Positions 41,642-51,175 of a DNA stretch of 64,000 nucleotides are shown piece after piece. Position 1 is the stretch's first letter, and each line of letters opens with the position of its first letter. The notes beneath the pieces are model-generated. The model saw only the letters and a program-made list of their open reading frames with translations. It was not told the origin of the DNA and made no database searches. The translations under genes were made by a program, and so were the position numbers. The stretch is taken from positions 496,001-560,000 of the forward strand of contig CAVYAL010000001.1 in the NCBI GenBank assembly GCA_963766505.1, read 5' to 3'. The DNA is from DATIRA01 sp963766505 (GTDB lineage Bacteria > Pseudomonadota > Gammaproteobacteria > Steroidobacterales > Steroidobacteraceae).

Positions 41642-42748
41642 TCAACCGTCGCTGGCTGGATCGGCGACCCCGGCTGACTGATCGGCCGGCTCCTCGAACA
41701 CGCCGATGATCTGCAGCTTCTCGTTGCCGCGCAGCAGCTCGGCCCCGCGCACGATCACCTGGTCGCCGGGCTGCAGCGGGCCGTCGATGCCGATCCAGTC
41801 GCCGTCGGCCACGCCCGCCTCGACCGAGACGCGCTCGGCGCGCTGCTCGGCGTCGACACGGTAGACGTACAGTCCGTCGGCACGGATCACCAGCGCGTCG
41901 CGCGGCACGGCGAGACGGCGCTGCGGCTGACCGAGCGGCAGCTCGACCTGCACGGTGTTGCCCGGCGCGAGCAGCCCCTCGACCTTCGGAGCCTTGACGA
42001 GGACCTCGAAGGACTGCGAGCGCGGATCGCCCGCCGGTACGATCCTGCTCACCTTCGCGGTGAACTCCTTGCGCTCGGCCCGCACCTTGACGACCTGCCC
42101 CGGCTGCACGGCCCGAACGTGCCTGAGCGGCACGAACAGGCGGATCTCGAGCTCGTCCGGATTGACGAGTCGGGCGACGATCTCGCCCCGCGCGACCTCC
42201 TCGCCCGCCCGGCGGACACGATCGGAGATCACACCGGCGAACGGCGCGGTGATCCTCGATCGCTGCAGCTGCTCGTCGGTCTGCGCGAGCAGCGCACGGG
42301 CAACGTCGAGGTCTGCCTTGGCAAGGTCACGATCGGACTCGGCCTGGTCCACGTTGAAGCGCGGCACGGCGGAGCCCGAGGCCTTCAGTCGCGCAAGTTC
42401 CCGGTCCAGGCTCTCGAGGTTCACCCGGGCGCGCGTGACTCGCGCCGCCTGCTCGTTGCGCACCAGGGCCAGCTCCCGGGTATCGAGACTGGCCACGCGA
42501 TCGCCGGCTTCGACCGGCGTGCCCGGCTCCGCGACCCATTGCAGCTGGCCGCCGACCGCCGCCGCCAGGTCCGCGGCGGAGCGCGAGCGTACCGTGCCGG
42601 CAGCATTGACGACGGGCGCCAGCTGCCGCAATTGCGCCTTCGCGACCCGTACCGAGGCGGGACGCTCCTGCGCCTGCACAGGCAGCATTGCGCCGAGCAG
42701 CGCGGCCAGCAGCAATCCCGGGGCCCTGCCGCGCGACATCAGGTTCAT
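41642..42748 (-). CDS. RND efflux periplasmic adaptor (membrane fusion protein)
   Basis: This 368-residue protein links an inner-membrane RND pump to an outer-membrane channel. A signal peptide covers about residues 1-26 (ending PVQAQ). A lipoyl half follows at about 45-95 (AVGGQLQWVAEPGTPVEAGDRVASLD), then a helical hairpin of about 95-155 rich in Ala/Arg/Leu, the second lipoyl half (RSRITAPFAGVISDRVRRAGEEV), and beta-barrel and membrane-proximal domains. Its ATG overlaps the pump gene stop (ATGA). Here the adaptor is encoded after the pump, the reverse of the second RND system in this window. No outer-membrane factor gene is next to it. Confidence 0.9.
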   Translation of the reverse strand: MNLMSRGRAPGLLLAALLGAMLPVQAQERPASVRVAKAQLRQLAPVVNAAGTVRSRSAADLAAAVGGQLQWVAEPGTPVEAGDRVASLDTRELALVRNEQAARVTRARVNLESLDRELARLKASGSAVPRFNVDQAESDRDLAKADLDVARALLAQTDEQLQRSRITAPFAGVISDRVRRAGEEVARGEIVARLVNPDELEIRLFVPLRHVRAVQPGQVVKVRAERKEFTAKVSRIVPAGDPRSQSFEVLVKAPKVEGLLAPGNTVQVELPLGQPQRRLAVPRDALVIRADGLYVYRVDAEQRAERVSVEAGVADGDWIGIDGPLQPGDQVIVRGAELLRGNEKLQIIGVFEEPADQSAGVADPASDG

Positions 42749-45700
42749 GTCGCGCCCTCGCCCAGCGGTCGCGCCGGCTCGGTGCGAGTCGCCTCGGACG
42801 CATGCTGCTCGCCCAGCCGCAGCAGGCTCGGCATCAGGAACCAGGTGAAAGTCGTGCCGACGACCATGCCGCCGGCGACGACCGCGGCGAGGCCGCGATA
42901 GATCTCGGCACCCAGTCCCGGCATGAAGATCAGCGGCGCCATGCCGAGCACGGCAGTCAGCGTCGAGAGCACGATCGGCCGCGCCCTGGTCTCGAGCGCC
43001 TCGCGTACGGCCTGGCTGCGCGGTACGCCATTGCGCTCGCGCGCGCGCGTCTGGTCCACCAGCAGGATCGCGGCATTGACGACGAGGCCGAGCAGGATGA
43101 TGAAGCCGATCATCGTCAGCAGGTCCAGGGCCTGGAAACCGAACAGACCGATGACCCGGAGCGCGAGGATCCCGCCGGCAATGGAAACCGGGAGTACCAG
43201 CATGACCAGCAGGCTGTCGCGGACGGAGCGGAACAAGGCCGCCATCAGTGCGAACAGGATCACCAGCGCGAGCAGGAAATTCTGGCCCATGGCCTTGAGG
43301 GCCTGGTGCAGCTCGTTGGCGCTGCCCGCGTAGGCGAGCTGCACCTTGGGCGCCATGGCCGCGCGTATCTTCGGCTCCACCTTTTCCTCGAGCAGGTCGA
43401 TGGCCTCGTCCAGCGTCATGTTCTCCGGGGGCTCGAAGTCCACGCTCACCGTCCGCCGGCCGTTGATGCGCAGGAGCTGGGATGGCCCCACCGTCTGGTG
43501 CAGCGTCGTCAGCTCCCCGACGGTCTGCACGCCGGACTGCGGCGTCATGATCGGCATTTCCACCAGCTGCTCGGGTGAGCGCCACTCGTCGGCCTTCACG
43601 ATGATGTCGAGTCGTTCGTTGCCATCGAAATACTCTCCAGCCCACAGCCCGCCGGTATAGGCCCGGACCGCAGACGCCACTTCGGATCGGCTCAGGCCGG
43701 ATCGCGCGATCCGCCACTCGTCGGGCACCAGCTGCAACTCCGGCTGGTTGAGCTCGAGGCCGGGGTTGGCCTGTGGATAGGTCCCGGGGATCGCCTCGGG
43801 GATCTGCTCGACGGCCACCCGTGCCGCGTCCATCAGCGCGGTCAGGTCCGCGCCCTGGAAGTCGAGCCGGATTTCGCGCGAGTTGCCGCCGTCCACGTTG
43901 AGCAGCGAGCCCCTCTGCACGTAGACGCGCGTGTCGGGGAAGCCGACCAGCAGTTCCTCGCGCAGCAGGCGCGCCATCTCCTGGATGTCTCGCGGGTCGC
44001 GCGGGTAAACCACCGCTACGCCGCCGAAGCCGCCCCAGGCGGAGAGGTTGTAATACTTGATGGCGGGCTCTTTCTCGCCCTCGAGGTACGGGCGCAGCCG
44101 CTCGATCACCACTGGCGCGAATTCCTCGCGAGCCGTCTTGATGTTGCCGCCGGGCGGCAGCCTGAAGTTGTTCCAGATCAGGTCGGTCTGCGCGACCGGC
44201 AGATAATCGACCTTGGGAGCGAGCAGCCCGATCAGAAGCAGGCTGCCAAGCGTGATGCAGCCGATCAGGACCAGGCGTGCCGACGGCCGGTCTGTCACGC
44301 GCATCGCGTACTCGCTCATCGCCGACCACCAGTGCTGGTGCTGGTCCGCGGGCAGCCCGCGGGCCAGTGCCCAGCGATTCGCCGCGGGAATCACCGTCAT
44401 GGCCACCAGCAGCGACGCAGCGTGCGAAACGGACATCGTGATCGCCAGGTCCTTGAAGAGCTGTCCTTCGAGGCCTTCCATGAACAGGATGGGCAGGAAG
44501 ATCGCGATGCTGGTCAGCATCGAGGCCACGAGGGCCGGCAGCACCTCCTGCGAGCCCTCGAGCGTCGCGCTCCATCCGTCGCGACCCTGCTGCACGTAGC
44601 GCAGGATGTTGCCCTGGACGATCAGCGCTGCGTCGACGACGATTCCGGTCGAGAAAGCCAGCCCTGCGAGCGAGACGACGTTCAGCGTCCGGCCCAGCAG
44701 CTGCAGCGTGATCACCGCAAAGAACAGCGAGATCGGGATGGACACGCCGATGACAGCCACGGCCCGGGGCCCTCGCAGGAAGTACCACAGGCCGCCCACC
44801 GCCAGCAGCACACCGATCGCCAGGCTCTCCTGCACGAACGTGATCGCGCGCCGCACGTAGACGCTCGCGTCCCAGGAGAGCTCGACGAACAGATTCTCCC
44901 GCGCCAGCGGGCCAGCGTTCAGCTCCTCGATGGCCTCCTTTACGCCGTCGATCAGCTCGACCGTGTTGGAATCCGAGGTGCGCTGCAGCGTGATGTAGTA
45001 GGCGGGCACGCCGCTGCGATATGAGAACCATTGCGCCTCGATGTGCTCGATGTGCACCTCGGCCACGTCGCGCAGATAGAGCGGCCGGTCCTCGCTCCAG
45101 CCGACCACCAGTTCGCCGAGCTGGGCCACCGGTTCGCGCCCGGTCACGCGCACCGTGAACTGCCGGCGGCCGACGTCGGCGAAGCCCGCCGAGACGTCAC
45201 GCGCCGCGATGACGGTCTGCGCCAGGCGCTGTGGCGTCAGGCCCAGGGCCGCCAGCCTGTGCGGATCGAAGCGGACCTGCACCTCTCTCGGCCGGCCGCC
45301 TTCGAGGTTGACCCGCGACACGCCGGGCACCCTCGCCAGCCGCGGCTCGACGACCTCTTCCATCAGCTGCTGGTACTGGACGGCGATGTCCGGGACGGAA
45401 TGCCCGGACACCGGTCGGACGAGCAGCGACCCGGCGTTCTCGGTCTGCCAGTTGTCACCGCCGAAGACCTGGGGCTCGTCGGCGTCCGGCGGCAGCGGCG
45501 GCAGCGTGTTGAGCCGGGACACGACATCGAGCATCACGCGCGTCATGTCGGTGCCGACCTCGAACGTGAGCCGCACGCCCCCGCGGCCCCGGTTCGATTC
45601 GGAACGCATCTCCACCAGGCCGGGCAGGCCGCGCATCGCCTCCTCGATCGGCTCGATCAGCGCTTCCTCGAGCTCCGATGGGGCCGCCTCGCGCCAGGAA

Positions 45701-45846
45701 GCATTGACGAACAGCTGCGGCTGACGCGTGTCCGGCAGCAACTGTATCGGCAACCGCAGCAGCGCGAGCACCCCGAACAGCACGACGATCGCCGCGGCCG
45801 CTGCGACGGCCGCGGGATTCTGCAGGCTACGCTCGGCCAGTCTCAT
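42745..45846 (-). CDS. RND family efflux permease
   Basis: This 1033-residue inner-membrane pump has twelve membrane segments and two large periplasmic loops, as in the AcrB superfamily. It opens MRLAERSLQNPAAVAAAAAI and has the porter-domain pattern LPDTRQPQLFVNASWREAAPSELEE. TM4 reads STGIVVDAALIVQGN: only one of the usual two adjacent aspartates remains (Asp-Ala instead of Asp-Asp). TM10 has GLVVNAAILLVDQ with no lysine, as in several non-HAE1 RND branches. The exported compound is unknown. The gene heads a two-gene leftward operon with its adaptor. Confidence 0.92.
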   Translation of the reverse strand: MRLAERSLQNPAAVAAAAAIVVLFGVLALLRLPIQLLPDTRQPQLFVNASWREAAPSELEEALIEPIEEAMRGLPGLVEMRSESNRGRGGVRLTFEVGTDMTRVMLDVVSRLNTLPPLPPDADEPQVFGGDNWQTENAGSLLVRPVSGHSVPDIAVQYQQLMEEVVEPRLARVPGVSRVNLEGGRPREVQVRFDPHRLAALGLTPQRLAQTVIAARDVSAGFADVGRRQFTVRVTGREPVAQLGELVVGWSEDRPLYLRDVAEVHIEHIEAQWFSYRSGVPAYYITLQRTSDSNTVELIDGVKEAIEELNAGPLARENLFVELSWDASVYVRRAITFVQESLAIGVLLAVGGLWYFLRGPRAVAVIGVSIPISLFFAVITLQLLGRTLNVVSLAGLAFSTGIVVDAALIVQGNILRYVQQGRDGWSATLEGSQEVLPALVASMLTSIAIFLPILFMEGLEGQLFKDLAITMSVSHAASLLVAMTVIPAANRWALARGLPADQHQHWWSAMSEYAMRVTDRPSARLVLIGCITLGSLLLIGLLAPKVDYLPVAQTDLIWNNFRLPPGGNIKTAREEFAPVVIERLRPYLEGEKEPAIKYYNLSAWGGFGGVAVVYPRDPRDIQEMARLLREELLVGFPDTRVYVQRGSLLNVDGGNSREIRLDFQGADLTALMDAARVAVEQIPEAIPGTYPQANPGLELNQPELQLVPDEWRIARSGLSRSEVASAVRAYTGGLWAGEYFDGNERLDIIVKADEWRSPEQLVEMPIMTPQSGVQTVGELTTLHQTVGPSQLLRINGRRTVSVDFEPPENMTLDEAIDLLEEKVEPKIRAAMAPKVQLAYAGSANELHQALKAMGQNFLLALVILFALMAALFRSVRDSLLVMLVLPVSIAGGILALRVIGLFGFQALDLLTMIGFIILLGLVVNAAILLVDQTRARERNGVPRSQAVREALETRARPIVLSTLTAVLGMAPLIFMPGLGAEIYRGLAAVVAGGMVVGTTFTWFLMPSLLRLGEQHASEATRTEPARPLGEGAT

Positions 45847-45996
45847 GCCCCCGCTCCTCGTTCACCCGGCGCCGGCGCCGGGAGCCGTCGTCATTGGACG
45901 CGGCCCGGTTCTGAATGGTTTGAGCCCCTGGCCGTGGTCTTGGTCGTGGACGTGGCCCTGGTCTTGGGGGGTTCGACCCTCGCAGGCCGGGCCGGT

Positions 45997-46452
45997 TCAG
46001 TCGGATGTCGGAGCCGCGGTACCCGGTGGCGCCTTGGCACAGACATATTCGAGCAGCGCCGCGTCCATGCTTCGCTCCGGAGCATCCCTCCAGATCAGGT
46101 TCTTGTCCTTGAACTCGGCCTTCTGCACCGGCTCGCCCTGCAGCTCCAGCTGCGGATAGGCCTTCATCGACTTGTAGGCGACTTTCCGGTTCGCACAGTC
46201 GAAGTGATAGACGTTCTTCGCGGACAGGTAGGTCTTGTCCTTCTTGGCGGGCTGTGGCGCGACGAAGTTCTCCTTGACCGCCGCCGAGACGATCTCCCCG
46301 TTGCGCTGCAAGGAGTTGAGGTTCACGAAAACCTCTTTGCTGTCAGACGCGGCGATTTCCTCCCAGTTCGCCTGGGCGGAGGCCGTACCGGGCAGCGCGG
46401 CGACGACCAGCGCGGCCATCACCGCGGAGAAAATCCTGATATGGGCGTTCAT
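45997..46452 (-). CDS. Exported protein with surface-adhesin protein E-like domain
   Basis: This 151-residue protein has a clean signal peptide (about residues 1-26, TASAQA). The mature part, WEEIAASDSKEVFVNLNSLQRNGEIV and later YHFDCANRKVAYKSMKAY, resembles the small surface-adhesin protein E-like domain: a short beta-sheet fold with two Cys residues (in FDCAN and YVCAK) that may pair. It is periplasmic or outer-membrane attached. Such domains are widespread without an assigned biochemical role. A TAGAAT hexamer lies about 40 bases upstream. The downstream 150 bases to the RND pump hold only a GT-rich low-complexity stretch (about 45930-45970). Confidence 0.75.
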   Translation of the reverse strand: MNAHIRIFSAVMAALVVAALPGTASAQANWEEIAASDSKEVFVNLNSLQRNGEIVSAAVKENFVAPQPAKKDKTYLSAKNVYHFDCANRKVAYKSMKAYPQLELQGEPVQKAEFKDKNLIWRDAPERSMDAALLEYVCAKAPPGTAAPTSD

Positions 46453-46480
46453 TTGGACCCCGTGTCTGGAATGGTGACAG

Positions 46481-46510
46481 GAGCCCGGATTCTACCCCCG
46501 GCCGCAGGCC
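46481..46510 (-). promoter_or_regulatory. Possible sigma-70-type promoter for the exported adhesin-E-like gene
   Basis: On the minus strand a TAGAAT hexamer lies in GGGGGTAGAATCCGG, with TTCGCA about 18 bases further upstream as a weak -35. The -10 match is good and its position, roughly 40 bases before the ATG at 46452, is suitable. The -35 element is poor, and coordinates cover mainly the -10 region. Confidence 0.35.
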
Positions 46511-46519
46511 GGTGCGAAC

Positions 46520-46548
46520 GCGGGCCGCCCGCTTCCGGGACGGCCCGC
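46520..46548 (-). terminator. Stem-loop after the TonB receptor gene
   Basis: GCGGGCCG (46520-46527) pairs perfectly with CGGCCCGC (46541-46548), with an inner CCCG/CGGG pairing in the loop. It begins about 15 bases after the receptor stop. No T-run follows, so it is a terminator only by position; it could instead protect the 3' end of the message. Confidence 0.35.
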
Positions 46549-46562
46549 CCGCGCAGGAGCCG

Positions 46563-49298
46563 CTAGAAGCGGTAGGTCATGTCCAATTTGTAGGTCAGCC
46601 CCACCGTCTGCTCGAGCACCTTGACCCCGCCCTGTTCGATCGTCGTGTCCTGGTCCAGCAGGTTCTGGATACGGAACTTCAGGCTGAGCGGCTCGATCGG
46701 ATAGTAGCTGTAGATCAGGTCCAGCGAGTGGAATGGCTGCTCGTAGGCATCCGGCGCGCCACCGCGCCCGGCGAAGAACAACCGCTCGCCGAAGGCGTTG
46801 TAGGCGACCGAGGCGCTGTGGCGCTCGTTCAGCGAGTCGTAACCGAGCTGCAGGTTGACCACCCAGGGCGCGTGCTGAGAGAGCCTGCGCTTGTCGTTGG
46901 TCAGGTCAGGCGCAGCGTCGCCGATCGTGATCTCAGAGTCGCTCAGCGTCACGTTGCCTGACAGGAAGAAGCCGTCGGTCAGCCCGGACTCCGGCGACAG
47001 CCAGCCCAGGCCGTGCAGCCACTCGAGCTCGATGCCATAGAGATCGGCCGAATCCGCGTTGATGTATGTCAACGCAATGTTGTCGTCGGTGCCCGCCGCC
47101 GCCACGGTCTCGATCGGCGCGTCGATCTGCTTGTAGAAGAACGACACGGTGAGATTGTCGCCGCCGTCGAAGTACCACTCTCCCCGCAGGTCGAAGTTAC
47201 TGAGATCCGACGGTTCGAGATCCGGGTTGCCGCGCACCCGGGCTTCGGTCAGCGGGTCGATGTAGGTGGCGTCGGAGACCTCGCGCAAATCGGGACGCGC
47301 AGTGGTCTGGCTCCAGCCGAAACGCAGCTGGAAGCGGTCCGCCATCAGGTCGTCCCGCATCCAGGTCAGGGCCGCGGCCGGATAGAAGTCATCCTCGGAG
47401 GTTGCTGCCCGCTCGAGCTGCTCGATCGGTACGCGGATCTTGCCCACCGTCGTGTCGAACTCGTACTGGTCGATCGGCACGGTGACGCGGGAGAAGTTCT
47501 CCCAGCGCGCACCCGCCATCAGGCGCCAGGTCTCGTTCCAGGTGAGGTCCACCTTGCCCCAGCCCGCGTCGATGGTCTCGCCGGCGAGATAGCTCTCGGT
47601 GCCGATCCCGCCGAGGCTGAGCGCGTACTGGTTGCCGGGATCGAGTATGTTGGGGTCCGTGAACACCTGGCCCGGCGTACCGACCAGCGACGGCAGCGCC
47701 GCCTGGCTCGTCGTCCCGAAGTTCAGCTGCGTCTGCAGGTAGCTGCGGCCCTTCTCGTAGTAGTCGTAGCCGCCGCTCGCCTCTATCGAAAGCGTATCGG
47801 TCTCGAACGGCATGGCCACATAGACCCCGTAGCTCGTGGCGTCATCCTCGAGGTCCGTATAACGGTAATCGGCGGAACTCGTGGACGGGCGGATCGAGGT
47901 CTGGATCAGGTCTCCGGTCACGGGATTCACCTGGTCCACCGCCGATACGAGTATCTCGCTCGGCAGGTCGGTCGTCGCGGTCGCGTCCGAGTAGTACCAG
48001 CCGGCGGACAGGCCGTCGAGGAACTCGAGACTGTCGAGTCCTCCCAGCAGGTCCCGCGTCGCGGGCCCCAGCGTGTGCTTGCCGTGGAACTGGAGCAGGT
48101 CGAGGTTGCGCTCCTCGAAGCGGATTCGATAGCTGCGCAGCTGGTCGCCCGAGGACTGCTGGAAATTCTCGTTGTTCCCGACCGACAGCGTGGCCTCGTC
48201 CTCGGTGTTGCGCAGATAGATGTAGGTGGCCTGCACCCGCTGCTCGCCAGCGTAGTCGAGACCGACACTGCCCGCTCCGGTGACGGTCACCAGGTTGGTC
48301 GTTCGCTGGGACCTCGTCACGACGTTCTGCGGGTTGTTCACGCCGCGCACGGTGCGCTCACGGTCGCGCCACTGGTTCTTGTAATCCCCGACTGCGATCG
48401 CGCCGATCGTCCAGTCGCCTGAGTCGCCGATGGTCCAGGTATTCCCCCCGGCCAGCTCCAGGCTCAGGTCCGGGTCCAGCGAGGTCTTCTTGAAGTCGAT
48501 GTCGCGGTTCATGCTGGTGATGAGCTCGCGATTGATCTGCTCGGCCTGGGCGAGCGTGGGCGACCCGCCATCACGGCGCAGGCCCTGGAGGATGCCGATT
48601 GCGCTCAGGTCGCCCTGGTATTCGTTGATTGCCTGCTTGATCTCCCTCGGCAGCGCGCGGGTGCCGTCGTCGGTTCCCCACTCGTCGTCCTTGCCGCCGT
48701 TGTAATCGAGACCCCTGCCGGAGTTCTCCGAGTTCCAGCCGGTGCCGACCTGGAACACGAGCAGCGGGTCGTCCGGGATGCTGCGGGTACGGATGTCGAT
48801 GCTGCCGCCGCCGAAGGCGGCTGGCTGCTCCGGAGAGAAGCCCTTCTGGATCGACAGCGTCTCGACGATTTCGGCCGGGAACAGGTCCAGCGGAATCACG
48901 TTGCGCGTCAGGTCAGGCGAGGGTACCTGGGCGCCGTTGACCGTCGTGCTCGAATACCGCTCACCGAGTCCGCGTATGTAGATGAACTGGTCGCCGACGA
49001 TGGTGACCGCCGGCAGGCGGCGCAGCGCCAGCGATACCGTGCTGTCGCCCACCCGGGCGATCTGCTCTGCCGCGACGAGGTCCGCGACCACGTCGAGCTC
49101 CATGCGCTCCTGCAGGATCTGCTCGGCGGAGCTCTGCTGCCGGCCGATGACGACGATCTCCTCTATGTTTCCGCCGTCCGCGGCGCCAGCCGCGGGATCC
49201 TCCTCCTGGGCGACTGCCCGGTTACCTGCCACACCGGCTGACGCTGCTGCGAACGCCAGCAGCGAGCGCACCGCAATGCTCAAGGGCTTGCTCTTCAT
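46563..49298 (-). CDS. TonB-dependent outer-membrane receptor
   Basis: This 911-residue protein has a signal peptide (about 1-31) and then an IEEIVVIGRQQSS segment, the TonB-box-like start of the plug. The plug contains ALRRLPAVTIVGDQFIYIRGLGERYSSTTVNGAQVPS near residues 90-125, an OAR/TonB-receptor signature. The rest forms the 22-strand barrel, ending KLDMTYRF with the C-terminal Phe. I chose ATG 49298, which follows GAGGTTGGTG. It would import a large or scarce ligand using TonB energy. It is encoded directly after a beta-helix lipoprotein in an operon headed by a Pho-box-like array, so a phosphate-linked ligand is the best guess; this is inference. Confidence 0.93.
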   Translation of the reverse strand: MKSKPLSIAVRSLLAFAAASAGVAGNRAVAQEEDPAAGAADGGNIEEIVVIGRQQSSAEQILQERMELDVVADLVAAEQIARVGDSTVSLALRRLPAVTIVGDQFIYIRGLGERYSSTTVNGAQVPSPDLTRNVIPLDLFPAEIVETLSIQKGFSPEQPAAFGGGSIDIRTRSIPDDPLLVFQVGTGWNSENSGRGLDYNGGKDDEWGTDDGTRALPREIKQAINEYQGDLSAIGILQGLRRDGGSPTLAQAEQINRELITSMNRDIDFKKTSLDPDLSLELAGGNTWTIGDSGDWTIGAIAVGDYKNQWRDRERTVRGVNNPQNVVTRSQRTTNLVTVTGAGSVGLDYAGEQRVQATYIYLRNTEDEATLSVGNNENFQQSSGDQLRSYRIRFEERNLDLLQFHGKHTLGPATRDLLGGLDSLEFLDGLSAGWYYSDATATTDLPSEILVSAVDQVNPVTGDLIQTSIRPSTSSADYRYTDLEDDATSYGVYVAMPFETDTLSIEASGGYDYYEKGRSYLQTQLNFGTTSQAALPSLVGTPGQVFTDPNILDPGNQYALSLGGIGTESYLAGETIDAGWGKVDLTWNETWRLMAGARWENFSRVTVPIDQYEFDTTVGKIRVPIEQLERAATSEDDFYPAAALTWMRDDLMADRFQLRFGWSQTTARPDLREVSDATYIDPLTEARVRGNPDLEPSDLSNFDLRGEWYFDGGDNLTVSFFYKQIDAPIETVAAAGTDDNIALTYINADSADLYGIELEWLHGLGWLSPESGLTDGFFLSGNVTLSDSEITIGDAAPDLTNDKRRLSQHAPWVVNLQLGYDSLNERHSASVAYNAFGERLFFAGRGGAPDAYEQPFHSLDLIYSYYPIEPLSLKFRIQNLLDQDTTIEQGGVKVLEQTVGLTYKLDMTYRF

Positions 49299-49317
49299 CA
49301 CCAACCTCGTTCAATAG

Positions 49318-49344
49318 GGAGGGCGCGCGTTCAGCGCGCCCTCC
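49318..49344 (-). other. Intercistronic perfect hairpin between lipoprotein and TonB receptor genes
   Basis: An 11-base-pair perfect stem (49318-49328 with 49334-49344, five-base loop) occupies the 83-base gap between the two genes. It has no following T-run. Such hairpins often stabilise the upstream message segment or partially attenuate transcription, which would give more lipoprotein than receptor. Confidence 0.7.
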
Positions 49345-49381
49345 TGGTCTTCCCGCCGGAGCCGGATGCGGGTCCGCGCAC

Positions 49382-50983
49382 TTACTGCGCGAACCAGAGC
49401 GGCTCGTCCGCGTTGTTCGCGCGCAGGCCGAACGCCCATGGAGCGGTCCAGTCGTCACCACGGGTGACCGCGCCGAGCTGGCCGCTCGCAGGCGTCATCG
49501 TGACGGTGTTGCCGCTCGCATCCGTGATCGTGGAGGCGGTGTAGAAGGTGCCGGGCTCGAGCACCGATACGTTCGCGTTGGCCGAGTCGGTGATGATCAC
49601 GCTGCCGGCGTTGAACGAGTAATTCGCCCCGTTGGTGCTCGGATTGGCGCCGACGGCCCAGTCCCGCAGCGGGTCACCGTTCGGCATCGTGCCTTTGGCG
49701 GCCTCCTCGCAGGCGATCAGGCTGTTCTGAAACCAGGATTCACCGGCCGCCGCGAACTGCAGCGAGACCGGAGACTCGATCTCGAGGCACTCGTTCGAGG
49801 TCTTGCCGTTCACGATCACGCCGTATCCGCCGTAGACGATGCTGTCCTCGAGCCGGATCTTGGCGCCCTGGCGGGCCAGCGGCCCCTCGGAATCACCGTG
49901 CGTGTTGACGTCCGAGTTCGAGGGAATGCAGGTCAGGTTCCTGATCACCGGCTCGGTGAGCGGCGCGGTGTCGAGCGGTGCGCCCGCGTCGCTGCGCGAG
50001 GAACCGATGTTGTCTCCCTCGATGCAGCGGTTGCCGTCGCTCTGCCAGTGGATCACCAGCGCGTTCTCGATCGAGCCGACCCAGCCGTCGGAGTAGTCGA
50101 GCGAGTCGTCGCGCGCGTACAGCACGACCACGTTCTTCGCGCTGACGGCGCCGCCGAAGAACTCGAGGCCGTCGTCGTAGGTGCTGTAGGCCTGCACGTT
50201 CTCGACCACGGTGCCCGAGCCGATCGCGTTGAACGTGATGCCGTTCAACTCGTCACCGGGCGCGACCTCGAAGCCCGTGTGCTTGACGATGACGTAGCGC
50301 AGCACGCCCGAGCTCTCCTCGTTGTCGCTGCCGCCGTAGTTGGAGGGCTGGCCCTCAGCGGTCACATGGCAGAGGTTGTTCGCGCGCTGCTCGTCGGTGC
50401 AGTTGTTCGTGATCCCGTTGCCGTTCAGCACCAGCCCGCCCCAGAGGCTCACGTCGTTCGCGCCGGCGTTGTCCGACACGGCGTCGACGACCGCGGTCAG
50501 CGTGATCGGCGCCGCGGACGAACCGTTGGCGATGATCTGGGAGCCACGATTGATCAGGATGTAGTCGGCCGAGTTCGAGAAGGCCAGCGTGTTGCCCGCC
50601 TCGATCGTCAGCTTCGGGCCCGTGCCGCCGGCTGGAGCCGCGCCGCTCGAGACGTTCTGGCCGACGAACAGGCTGTCCTGGAAGACGTGCACGCCGGTGA
50701 TGAACGGGATCGTGACGTCCGTCAGCAGCGGGTTGGTCTTGCCGACGAAGCTCGAGCTGTAGACGCAGTTCCGACCGTCGAAGATGCCCTGGCGGAATTC
50801 CGTCGTATCGCCGACGGTGTACGAGGCGCAGGGGTTCGTGGTACCGCCGCCACCGGTGTTGTTCGTGACGCTGTTGTCGACGGAATTGTCGGTGGTCTCC
50901 ACCTTGAGATCCACGCCGCCGCCGTCACAGGCAGCAAGACCAGCAATAACCATGCCCGCGAGCAACAGCCGAGATGTGTTCAT
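49382..50983 (-). CDS. Surface beta-helix lipoprotein, partner of the TonB receptor
   Basis: This 533-residue lipoprotein has the lipobox LAAC with Cys19 lipidated and Asp at +2. A low-complexity linker of Asn/Thr/Gly (about residues 32-50) leads to a long repeat-like domain of short strands and Asn/Gly turns, such as VSLWGGLVLNGNGI, VLRYVIVKHTG, DDGLEFFGGAVSAKNVVV and DDSLDYSDGW. This is the style of right-handed parallel beta-helix surface proteins. It may capture substrate on the outer-membrane surface and hand it to the receptor encoded next. CAGGAGAG precedes the ATG. It is the first gene after a Pho-box-like array about 190 bases upstream. The ligand is unknown; Asp at +2 would mean inner-membrane retention in enterics, but that rule varies. 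Confidence 0.8.
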   Translation of the reverse strand: MNTSRLLLAGMVIAGLAACDGGGVDLKVETTDNSVDNSVTNNTGGGGTTNPCASYTVGDTTEFRQGIFDGRNCVYSSSFVGKTNPLLTDVTIPFITGVHVFQDSLFVGQNVSSGAAPAGGTGPKLTIEAGNTLAFSNSADYILINRGSQIIANGSSAAPITLTAVVDAVSDNAGANDVSLWGGLVLNGNGITNNCTDEQRANNLCHVTAEGQPSNYGGSDNEESSGVLRYVIVKHTGFEVAPGDELNGITFNAIGSGTVVENVQAYSTYDDGLEFFGGAVSAKNVVVLYARDDSLDYSDGWVGSIENALVIHWQSDGNRCIEGDNIGSSRSDAGAPLDTAPLTEPVIRNLTCIPSNSDVNTHGDSEGPLARQGAKIRLEDSIVYGGYGVIVNGKTSNECLEIESPVSLQFAAAGESWFQNSLIACEEAAKGTMPNGDPLRDWAVGANPSTNGANYSFNAGSVIITDSANANVSVLEPGTFYTASTITDASGNTVTMTPASGQLGAVTRGDDWTAPWAFGLRANNADEPLWFAQ

Positions 50984-51175
50984 CGAAAGACTCTCCTGAC
51001 TAATGTCTGTTCCGACCGACGGAGACGGCTGCGGCCTTGATCCGGAGCTGTCCGCCTCCCAGGTCCTGCACTGACCAGCCGTGGATCCGCCTCGACCGGT
51101 CCAGGCGGCACAGGCGATACGGTTTGTAGATCAGCGAGGTTGCGGGGCAGACTAGGGGCGACGGGTTTCCTGTCC

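Noticed and set aside
42746..45031. N-terminal extension of the first RND adaptor through most of the pump gene
   Set aside because: The frame stays open by chance in GC-rich DNA; a signal peptide and ATGA overlap mark the true start at 42748.
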